Positions 6,308-11,667 of a stretch of 26,086 nt of DNA are shown in pieces; position 1 is the first letter of the stretch, and each line of letters begins with the position of its first letter. Under the pieces are notes generated by a model. It saw nothing but the letters and a program-made list of their open reading frames with translations, had not been told where the DNA came from and ran no database searches. This DNA comes from a virus: IMG/VR virus record IMGVR_UViG_3300048929_000575, positions 1 through 26,086 of that record, one strand, 5' to 3'. The translations under genes were made by a program, and so were the position numbers.

Positions 6308-7323
6308 ACTGCCTCCCGCTTCATCACGAGAATCTTGAGTTCACCAAGGATCTTCGCCCAGTCACCGGAGTACTGCTCGACGAACCTCTGTTGCGTTTTT
6401 TCGTCCCAGCCGAGAACAGAGAACGCCGTGCGCGCTTCGGATTCGGGACCGGCAGCTGCTGCTACCTGCTTCTCATCCGGTACAGGCTCGGTAGACAGAG
6501 CCCAGCGGCAGGCTTCCTTGTAGAACTTCGCCGGCATCTCACGCGAGTCGCCCACGCCGCAGACGCGCTTGAGGTAGAGCTTTACCTCCTCCGCGGAGCG
6601 GGGCGGGGTGCGATCTTTCGACCAGATGTAGAAAAAGCGGCCGGCTTCCTTCTTCTCGATCACCGGGCCCTGATCCTTCGCTGGGGTAGAAGCGGACTTC
6701 GCGCTGGTAGCCTTTGGCGCAGCGCCCTGGCCCTCGGGGAGGTCTTCTTCCCGGTCTTGCGTGAACAGATTGCTGCAACCTGTCACGGTGAGAACAGCAT
6801 CGATCAGCGCTCGCTTCTTCGCGATCTTCAGCATGTTGTTCTCTTTGTCCGCCGGATTCTCGCGAACCTGGAGTATGGTGTCCGCGCGGCCGGTGCGGTC
6901 GTCTACGTACCACTTGAAGCGGCGTTTCCACGGGTCGGTCGCCTCGTACTCTTCTTCGCAAACGGCTTTACGCCATGCGAATTTCGTCTCTTTCGTAGAG
7001 GCCTGGCCGATGCCTTCGCCCAGTAGATTCCCAGAGGCCGCAGACAGCGAGACGGTTAGGCGAAAAGTGACATCTTCTCCGTCGCGGTACTCCTCCGCGC
7101 GGATCGTCGGAACGAACCTGAAAAGGTTGCAGATCTTCTCGGCGCCTGGCTTTAGCAGGCTCTTCTTCTTGGTGCCCGGAATAACCGCGTAGTCGTTGTC
7201 GATACCTTCCTGTAACACCTCGTCAAGGAGCTTATGGACCTGGTGCTGCATATACTTCAGGTCTTCGATTGTTCGCGCATCGGTGAGTCCCGCGGGCCTT
7301 GCCACTGCCAATTCAGTTGCCAT
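6304..7323 (-). CDS. probable phage ssDNA-annealing (recombinase) protein, 339 aa
   Basis: Residues about 20-190 form the conserved part: YAVIPGTKKKSLLKPGAEKI, FRFVPTI, SLSAASGNLLGEGIGQAST, DTILQVRENPADKENNMLKIAKKRALIDAVL. Proteins with this block occur in phages next to exonucleases. I infer an annealing role comparable to RecT/Erf/Rad52-like proteins, but I cannot assign the superfamily. A Pro/Ala/Lys-rich linker (about 200-220) leads to a C-terminal domain (about 225-335) of small helical segments. It partners the nuclease immediately downstream (4-nt overlap) and overlaps the Fis-type regulator upstream by 11 nt. Confidence 0.7.
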   Translation of the reverse strand: MATELAVARPAGLTDARTIEDLKYMQHQVHKLLDEVLQEGIDNDYAVIPGTKKKSLLKPGAEKICNLFRFVPTIRAEEYRDGEDVTFRLTVSLSAASGNLLGEGIGQASTKETKFAWRKAVCEEEYEATDPWKRRFKWYVDDRTGRADTILQVRENPADKENNMLKIAKKRALIDAVLTVTGCSNLFTQDREEDLPEGQGAAPKATSAKSASTPAKDQGPVIEKKEAGRFFYIWSKDRTPPRSAEEVKLYLKRVCGVGDSREMPAKFYKEACRWALSTEPVPDEKQVAAAAGPESEARTAFSVLGWDEKTQQRFVEQYSGDWAKILGELKILVMKREAV

Positions 7324-7600
7324 GTGTTCCCCCTCTTAAAGCCTTTGCTATTTCCCTTACGTCGGTGGAAGCAATCCCCAGAGCCTTCAGGGTTCGACCG
7401 ATCGTGTTGCGGTGTAACCCCAGCTTCTCGGCCGTCCGTTCATGGTTGCCATCGTTCTGAAGCAACGCCTCGAAGACATACATTTGTCTCAGTCTGAGTT
7501 CCGTTGCCCGATAGGCCCGATCGCTGGCCAGGATCCGGCGCGCCATGTTGGCGAGTGTGCCCTTGGTGCTTCTGTCTTTGATCCAAATGTCGATGTTCAT
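7313..7600 (-). CDS. Fis-type HTH DNA-binding protein, 95 aa
   Basis: Residues about 43-75 are a Fis-family helix-turn-helix: FEALLQNDGNHERTAEKLGL followed by HRNTIGRTLKALGI, as in the C-terminal domain of NtrC-type activators. The N-terminal 40 residues are basic and helical. No ATPase domain is present, so it is a stand-alone DNA binder, perhaps a control or packaging/replication accessory protein. ATG 7600; the stop overlaps the annealing-protein start by 11 nt. Confidence 0.8.
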   Translation of the reverse strand: MNIDIWIKDRSTKGTLANMARRILASDRAYRATELRLRQMYVFEALLQNDGNHERTAEKLGLHRNTIGRTLKALGIASTDVREIAKALRGGTHGN

Positions 7601-7616
7601 AGGGACTTCCCGAATC

Positions 7617-7763
7617 TCACAGGCTGAAATCCCGGCCGACCGCGAACTTATGGGTCGGGAACGCGGCGAGCAGAGCGTCCACGTGGCTCTGAGCTTCCAT
7701 GGCCGATAGGCCGGTTATCAGCGTTTCGCGGTTCTTGCAGTTGACTACCTTGTATCTCGACAT
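7617..7763 (-). CDS. first gene of the leftward operon, 48-aa peptide
   Basis: Read directly from the minus strand: ATG 7763 behind a strong GGGAGG Shine-Dalgarno, 48 codons, TGA at 7617-7619. The product begins MSRYKVVNCKNRETLITGLS and ends with a FAVGRDFSL segment. It is basic and apparently alpha/beta, of unknown function. It lies about 20 nt downstream of the predicted transcription start, so it is the promoter-proximal early gene, a position often held by small host-takeover or regulatory peptides. Confidence 0.65.
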   Translation of the reverse strand: MSRYKVVNCKNRETLITGLSAMEAQSHVDALLAAFPTHKFAVGRDFSL

Positions 7764-7790
7764 TTTGTGGCCTCCCTGACTTGCAAATAC

Positions 7791-7820
7791 ATCATGCTGC
7801 TTTCATGTTGCATGTGTCAA
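7791..7820 (-). promoter_or_regulatory. leftward early promoter
   Basis: On the minus strand a perfect -35 TTGACA (7820-7815) and a -10-like CATGAT (7796-7791) are 18 nt apart, placing the start about 20 nt before the first early ATG. It is the only consensus-like sigma-70 promoter in the divergent region. Confidence 0.6.
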
Positions 7821-7847
7821 GAATAATTCCAGAAAAACTAGAATAAT
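7820..7847. promoter_or_regulatory. twin AGAATAAT boxes, candidate operator
   Basis: AGAATAAT is present at 7820-7827 and again at 7840-7847, exactly 20 bp (about two helical turns) apart in direct orientation. The first copy abuts the -35 of the leftward promoter. Such phasing fits a repressor or regulator binding one face of the DNA. Candidate binders are the HTH protein at 8440 or the Fis-type protein at 7313. Confidence 0.4.
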
Positions 7848-7873
7848 CACGTTACCTGTGTAATTATCACCAA

Positions 7874-8464
7874 ATGGGTCACTCTAGCAACGCGCGATAC
7901 CGGGTGCCGATGATGCGTGGAAAAAGGGCGGAGCTAGGCGTTTACCGCAAGCTTCTGCATCTCGGCTTTCGGGACGTGCGCAGGTTCGCGCATAATGCAG
8001 CGTGGGACATTGAAGTCGATGGATACCCGGTCGAAGTGAAGGCGTCCGTGGCATATCCATCCAGGAAACACGGTCTCAAATGGTCATTTCTTCTTAGAGA
8101 CTGGAAGTCTCCGCTCGTGATGCCGGTGATCGCGTACGTACTTTGCCTCGAGGGGGTTCCTGGCACGTCAGAGTTTACGCACTTGGTCATCCCGGGCCCA
8201 ATCGAGGAGAATTCCTATAAAGTTAGTCTTGGCTCGCTGGAGGGTGACCACATCCAATACATCGACAATTGGTCGATCCTGCAGCCAGTTCAGTACCCCT
8301 TGATCCCGCGGGAGAATATCGAACACTTGATCCTGCCCGCGGTTGGGTTTCCTGCATCGTCACCCGAGTACGAAAGGGCGCGATTGCGTAGCGCATTGCG
8401 CGGTCAAACGTGGGATGAAAGAAAGAGGATTTGCAAAGAATGGCAAACAAGAAACAGCCGCTGA
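7874..8464 (+). CDS. PD-(D/E)xK nuclease-like protein, 196 aa
   Basis: The N-terminal 75 residues have the restriction-endonuclease-fold core seen in Holliday-junction-resolvase-like and Mrr-like proteins: E20 in a helix (RGKRAELGVYRKLLHLGF), D45 (NAAWDIEV) and E54-x-K56 (YPVEVKAS). The remaining 120 residues are unassigned. It opens the rightward operon, where a repressor is often found. No Shine-Dalgarno precedes ATG 7874, while a TAATTAT (-10-like) lies 7 nt upstream, so a leaderless transcript is possible; ATG 7910/7913 is the alternative and would keep the catalytic residues. Function is inferred as DNA processing or defence. Confidence 0.75.
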   Translation: MGHSSNARYRVPMMRGKRAELGVYRKLLHLGFRDVRRFAHNAAWDIEVDGYPVEVKASVAYPSRKHGLKWSFLLRDWKSPLVMPVIAYVLCLEGVPGTSEFTHLVIPGPIEENSYKVSLGSLEGDHIQYIDNWSILQPVQYPLIPRENIEHLILPAVGFPASSPEYERARLRSALRGQTWDERKRICKEWQTRNSR

Positions 8465-8718
8465 TTATCGAGCAGAAGGATTTCAAGGTGTTTTTGGCCG
8501 CTCGCATGGGCGTCTTGGGTGGCGATATCGCTGGTCTGGCCGAGTTTCTGGGCGTAAGTCAGGCTACGGCATACCAGCTGCTGAGTGGGGCCGCCGAGCC
8601 GAGCGCTGAGGTCTTGAAGAGGGCTGGGCTGCGTAGCGTGTATGTGATGGACGTTAATATGCCGGATCCCCAAGAGGATCAAGCGCCGGCGGAGAAACCG
8701 AAGCGCATCAAGAGGTGA
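8440..8718 (+). CDS. HTH transcriptional regulator, 92 aa
   Basis: Start at ATG 8440 (AGAGG about 10 nt upstream), overlapping the nuclease-like gene by 25 nt; a TTG in frame at 8431 is less likely. Residues about 25-60 form a Cro/YdaS-like helix-turn-helix: AGLAEFLGVSQATAYQLLSG, followed by AEPSAEVLKRAGL. The tail is short, Pro/Lys/Glu-rich and probably disordered. With no cleavage or dimerisation domain visible it is more Cro-like than CI-like. It probably acts at the divergent control region. Confidence 0.75.
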   Translation: MANKKQPLIIEQKDFKVFLAARMGVLGGDIAGLAEFLGVSQATAYQLLSGAAEPSAEVLKRAGLRSVYVMDVNMPDPQEDQAPAEKPKRIKR

Positions 8719-8720
8719 GC

Positions 8721-8948
8721 ATGCAGCCACAGACGGACGAAGAGAACCCTAGCGACTTCCTGATTTCCAAGATGGAAGGTATGGATGATGTGGTCCAGGT
8801 GTTAATTGTGACCCGCACGGCCGACGGCGAAATGAGCTATGACACCTGCGGTCAGGTAGTGGCGGACACGTTGGGCATGGTTGAGTTTGTACGTATAGCG
8901 GCTGCGGAGCATCTGCGTCGCGAGCTCTACGGCGACGATGATGATTGA
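8721..8948 (+). CDS. small acidic protein, 75 aa
   Basis: ATG 8721 behind AGAGGTG; GTG 8715, overlapping the preceding stop, is an alternative. The sequence is strongly acidic, with an EEN/D-rich start and a GDDDD end. Its core (VVQVLIVTRTADGEMSYDT) is a beta-hairpin and the second half is a helix. No family recognised. Strong acidity recalls DNA-mimic or anti-restriction proteins, but that is only a suggestion. Confidence 0.65.
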   Translation: MQPQTDEENPSDFLISKMEGMDDVVQVLIVTRTADGEMSYDTCGQVVADTLGMVEFVRIAAAEHLRRELYGDDDD

Positions 8949-9028
8949 CTTTCCGCCTGGCCTCGGGAGCGGCCGTGCGGGGACGCGTGGCGGGTTTAGG
9001 CCCGCTGCGCGATAAGAGGAAGGTGCCA

Positions 9029-9364
9029 GTGAAGATTTACCGCCGCAATGAGTTTCTCGCGCTGCCCGAAGGGACCTTCTACGCTAAGGGCAAGCCGTGG
9101 TACTTCGGGGAGCTCAGCATTAAGCATGATACGTCGTCTCAGCTCAGCGATTGGTGGTCGCTAGATCCGTGCTGGATTGCAGCAAATGACTCTGGTGAGG
9201 CAGTAGACCGACTAGATGAAATGCTGGAGAAGGGTGCATCCTACCCGATGCAAGATGCTATTTCTCGCGACGGACTGTGGGACGAGGACGATCTATTTTT
9301 GGTCTTCGAAAAAGATGACCTTCTCAAACTACGCGAGATGATCGACAAGGCTATCAGCCTATGA
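9029..9364 (+). CDS. hypothetical protein, 111 aa
   Basis: The frame is open from TTG 8945, but the protein-like part begins at GTG 9029 (KIYRRNEFLALPEGT), which has AGGAAGG about 5 nt upstream. The 80 nt before it hold a GCGGG/CCCGC hairpin (8990-9005). The product is acidic with Trp-rich central segments (KPWYFGE, DWWSLDPCW) and a helical C-terminus. Function unknown. It is coupled to the next gene by a 4-nt ATGA overlap. Confidence 0.65.
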   Translation: MKIYRRNEFLALPEGTFYAKGKPWYFGELSIKHDTSSQLSDWWSLDPCWIAANDSGEAVDRLDEMLEKGASYPMQDAISRDGLWDEDDLFLVFEKDDLLKLREMIDKAISL

Positions 9365-9570
9365 CCTGCCCGCACTCAAATCTGCGTTCGGTGGCCGTGG
9401 TTATGCACCCGACCCAGCCAGGCGAACCCCACCGAGCTGTATGGCAGATCAGCTGCCAGGACTGCGCGGCCGTGTTCCGGTTCGTCGACGGTGACGGGGC
9501 CATCTGCTTTAACGATGACCGCACCCGAATGGAAGCATGGGTTGTGGAGGCGGAGAAGGGGGAAGGATGA
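9361..9570 (+). CDS. small zinc-ribbon-like protein, 69 aa
   Basis: Two candidate metal half-sites are visible: C3-P-H5 near the start and C32-x2-C35 (SCQDC), followed by beta-rich segments. This is the layout of a small zinc ribbon. ATG 9361 overlaps the upstream stop and its own stop overlaps the next ATG. Function unknown, with nucleic-acid or protein contact likely. Confidence 0.65.
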   Translation: MTCPHSNLRSVAVVMHPTQPGEPHRAVWQISCQDCAAVFRFVDGDGAICFNDDRTRMEAWVVEAEKGEG

Positions 9571-9710
9571 AATATTTCGAGGTTCTTTTCATCGACGGCA
9601 CTCGCCGTTACGTATATGGCAGTGAGATTGTAGGAGCGCTGAGCACTCTAGGTGCCGACGCATACAAAGTGATCAAGGTGGCTGAAGTTGGGTATTGGAA
9701 CTTCAGTTAG
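9567..9710 (+). CDS. 47-aa peptide
   Basis: Read directly: ATG 9567 behind GGGGGAAGG, overlapping the preceding TGA by 4 nt, with 47 codons to TAG 9708-9710. The product begins MKYFEVLFIDGTRRYVYG, a strand-turn-strand pattern, and ends YWNFS. The strong Shine-Dalgarno and the overlap support it. Function unknown. Confidence 0.6.
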   Translation: MKYFEVLFIDGTRRYVYGSEIVGALSTLGADAYKVIKVAEVGYWNFS

Positions 9711-9722
9711 CAGGAGACTCGA

Positions 9723-10142
9723 ATGGCAGATGATATACCAGGAATTTGTACGCGTGCCGATGGCCACTTGCCGCCTTGCAACGGCCTTGCGCGGATCAGT
9801 AGCGTTGATGGCAAAGACGTGACCTGCTGGCGTCCATATACGTTTACAGATGTGATCGGTTCGGTTGCTGATTTGCCACCGGCGTTACGTGTGGTGCTCC
9901 CCGATGATCCAGTATGCGATTGCTCTCGCCAAGATGGGCTTCACGAACACACTTGCCGGTTGGTGCGTCCAACCGAAGAAGAGAATCGCAAAGCTGAAGC
10001 GTTCTTCGCCGTCTGCGACTGCCCTGAAGACCAATTGCCATCACACAGAGCCAGCCTGTTGCGCGCGGAGAACGAAAGGCTTAAGGCCGAGGTGAAGCGG
10101 CTGAATCGGAAACTTGGTCGTGGCGATAAGGACGATTGGTAA
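9723..10142 (+). CDS. Cys-rich protein with C-terminal coiled coil, 139 aa
   Basis: Starts at ATG 9723 behind AGGAG. The N-terminal 100 residues contain about seven Cys and several His (GICTRADGH, VCDCSRQDGLHEHTC, VCDCPED), probably metal-binding. Residues about 110-130 are a short coiled coil (LLRAENERLKAEVKRLNRKL). No family recognised; the layout suggests a dimeric metal-binding adaptor. Last gene of the rightward operon, 22 nt before the terminator. Confidence 0.65.
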   Translation: MADDIPGICTRADGHLPPCNGLARISSVDGKDVTCWRPYTFTDVIGSVADLPPALRVVLPDDPVCDCSRQDGLHEHTCRLVRPTEEENRKAEAFFAVCDCPEDQLPSHRASLLRAENERLKAEVKRLNRKLGRGDKDDW

Positions 10143-10164
10143 ATTACTTTTCTTACGGACAATA

Positions 10165-10194
10165 GAAAAGGCCCGCCTTTCGGCGGGCTGCTTT
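10165..10194. terminator. hairpin terminator between convergent operons
   Basis: GCCCGCC at 10171-10177 pairs perfectly with GGCGGGC at 10182-10188 around a TTTC loop, with an A-rich flank on the left and a short T-rich flank on the right. It lies after the last rightward gene and after the end of the leftward late operon, so it may act in both directions. Confidence 0.75.
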
Positions 10195-10222
10195 CGTCGT
10201 ATTTTATTTGCTGCTACCCGGC

Positions 10223-10456
10223 CTAGACCTTCGCTCCAGGCGGAGGTGCGTCGTTGGTCTGCGTCACCGTGCCGATGTGGTCGACGTTCATCGTCTGCTT
10301 CGTCTCAGCCTTGTTGAAAGCATTGACGCCGGCACCGATGATCATGGAACCGATGTCCGCGGCGATCTGAAACTTGTGGCAAACGATCGCCATAACGCAG
10401 CCGGAAACTACGAAGACGTATGCCCAGCTCTGATCGGAGAGTTTAAAGTTGCTCAT
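10223..10456 (-). CDS. small membrane protein, holin-like, 77 aa
   Basis: Residues about 10-30 (SWAYVFVVSGCVMAIVC) form a transmembrane helix and about 32-50 (IAADIGSMIIGAGVNAF) a second hydrophobic stretch. The remaining tail is polar, ending in PPPGAKV. ATG overlaps the kinase stop by 4 nt. Size, topology and position in the late/lysis end fit a holin or accessory lysis membrane protein; no sequence family is recognised. Confidence 0.6.
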   Translation of the reverse strand: MSNFKLSDQSWAYVFVVSGCVMAIVCHKFQIAADIGSMIIGAGVNAFNKAETKQTMNVDHIGTVTQTNDAPPPGAKV

Positions 10457-11136
10457 GACGCCCTTTCTCGGTCGATCCCGACCTCTTCCAGCCCGAAAAG
10501 TCGCGCAACCGCCAGATCAAAGAAGGCGACGGCATCATCCCTCAATTCTTGCTCGGATCCATCGTTGACAAGGATGTGCGACCATGCCTCGTCTGGCATG
10601 GCATCCAGGGCTACTTCTGAGATGTGGTGCTGCCCGTCGTCGATTTCGAAGCCAGGCCGATCAAGTCTGATCGTGCAGCCATGCGCCTTCACAAGTTCGA
10701 ATTCATTGAAGAATCGCACATTACTTATGATCGCTACATCTGGGGAATCGCGCTCGATCTGTTCAGCTATTCGTTTTACCCAGTAGTCTGGATCCTGATC
10801 GCGACGGTACATTCCCCACCACTGAAGAATTTGGCGCTGTTTACCGGCAGGATAGAACCGGTCGCGTATTGCATTGGCATCGTATGCCACGCCCGCCCAT
10901 CTACAGAGCAGTTGCATGGCGGCTTGCTCGTCGTATGGCCCAGCAGGACCTTCCTGCACCCATCGGTCGAGAAGCGCCTGTTGCACCTCATGCCGAACCG
11001 TATCCCCAAATGAATACTCTCTGATGTCGAACTGGTTTTTGCGGGCCTCTAAAATTGCTGCGCATGCTGTACTCTTCCCGCGCCTGGCTTTGTATCCGAA
11101 ACCGATGACGAGCGTCTTCCCGAGTGAACCTGGCAC
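10453..11136 (-). CDS. deoxynucleoside monophosphate kinase-like protein, 227 aa
   Basis: A P-loop fills residues 12-23 (GFGYKARRGKST). The block RQILQWWGMYRRDQDPDYWV, then VAIISNVRFFNEFELVKA and a later RLDRP, follow the pattern of phage dNMP kinases of the T4 gene 1 type, which phosphorylate dNMPs to dNDPs for phage DNA synthesis. Starts at GTG 11136 behind AAAAGGAC. It is placed at the end of the late operon rather than in a replication cluster, which is slightly unusual. Confidence 0.8.
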   Translation of the reverse strand: MPGSLGKTLVIGFGYKARRGKSTACAAILEARKNQFDIREYSFGDTVRHEVQQALLDRWVQEGPAGPYDEQAAMQLLCRWAGVAYDANAIRDRFYPAGKQRQILQWWGMYRRDQDPDYWVKRIAEQIERDSPDVAIISNVRFFNEFELVKAHGCTIRLDRPGFEIDDGQHHISEVALDAMPDEAWSHILVNDGSEQELRDDAVAFFDLAVARLFGLEEVGIDRERAS

Positions 11137-11228
11137 TGTACCGTCCTTTTATTTTTTCTGTGTTGGCACACGTTCTCGTAGCAATCGCTCGCGCAGTCCT
11201 CTTCGGGTTCGTACTCCAAATAGGCCAT
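11049..11228 (-). CDS. doubtful small Cys-containing ORF, 59 aa
   Basis: The frame from ATG 11228 reads MAYLEYEPEEDCASDCYENVC and continues to overlap the kinase start by 88 nt. Acidic residues with three Cys look protein-like, but there is no strong Shine-Dalgarno and the overlap is long. Only the first 30 codons are convincing. Confidence 0.25.
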   Translation of the reverse strand: MAYLEYEPEEDCASDCYENVCQHRKNKRTVQCQVHSGRRSSSVSDTKPGAGRVQHAQQF

Positions 11229-11281
11229 GGATGTCTCATTGGGTGAGCGAAGATATAGGTTTTCGTGCAACTAATGAGTCG

Positions 11282-11665
11282 CTACTGTGGCGGGTATATA
11301 AGCTCTTTCACGCGGGACCACTCTTCGACAGTGATCTGCGCGTACTTCTTGTTCGATCCCACGGCCGACTTGCCCTTCTCTGTGTGGAGGGCGTAGTAAT
11401 GGGCGGAGATAGATCCAGCAAGCGTCAGAGCAGTGTAATAGGCCCCCGTACCGATCGCGGCCCACGTGCCGTATTTGCCGGTCATCATGGCGAACATTCG
11501 GCTAAATATGAAGGTCTGGGAAATGAACCATACCCCATTTGAGAAAACACCGGCGATCGCGTGGCGTCTCAGGGAGCCGCTATTGCGTGCCCTGGAGACA
11601 GCGGTGAATGCAAAGTTTTGGGCGATCAGAATGACGCCCCACAGGATCCAGCTCGCGATGCTCAT
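11282..11665 (-). CDS. three-span membrane protein, 127 aa
   Basis: Three hydrophobic segments at about residues 4-23 (ASWILWGVILIAQNFAFTAV), 35-58 (around GVFSNGVWFISQTFIFSRMF) and 65-92 (around AAIGTGAYYTALTLAGSISA). A basic loop (SRARNSGSLRRH) follows the first helix and a Lys-rich tail follows the last. I recall similar phage membrane proteins with the SRARNSGS loop, but no defined function. The three-span topology and nearness to the endolysin make it a class I holin candidate. Confidence 0.65.
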   Translation of the reverse strand: MSIASWILWGVILIAQNFAFTAVSRARNSGSLRRHAIAGVFSNGVWFISQTFIFSRMFAMMTGKYGTWAAIGTGAYYTALTLAGSISAHYYALHTEKGKSAVGSNKKYAQITVEEWSRVKELIYPPQ

Positions 11666-11667
11666 CT

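Noticed and set aside
6172-7026. 284-aa plus-strand open frame
   Set aside because: It lies antisense to the nuclease and annealing-protein genes, both strongly supported by motifs and overlaps; its Arg/Leu-rich composition is typical of a shadow frame in GC-rich DNA.
7808-7844. consensus rightward sigma-70 promoter before the nuclease-like gene
   Set aside because: TTGCAT (7808) and TAGAAT (7839) are 25 bp apart, too far, and no other good pair is seen; only a lone TAATTAT remains.
10208-10786. 192-aa plus-strand open frame
   Set aside because: Antisense to the holin-like and kinase genes, begins inside the terminator region and is Ser/Arg-rich.
10874-11542. 222-aa plus-strand open frame
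   Set aside because: Spans three minus-strand genes and has shadow-like composition.
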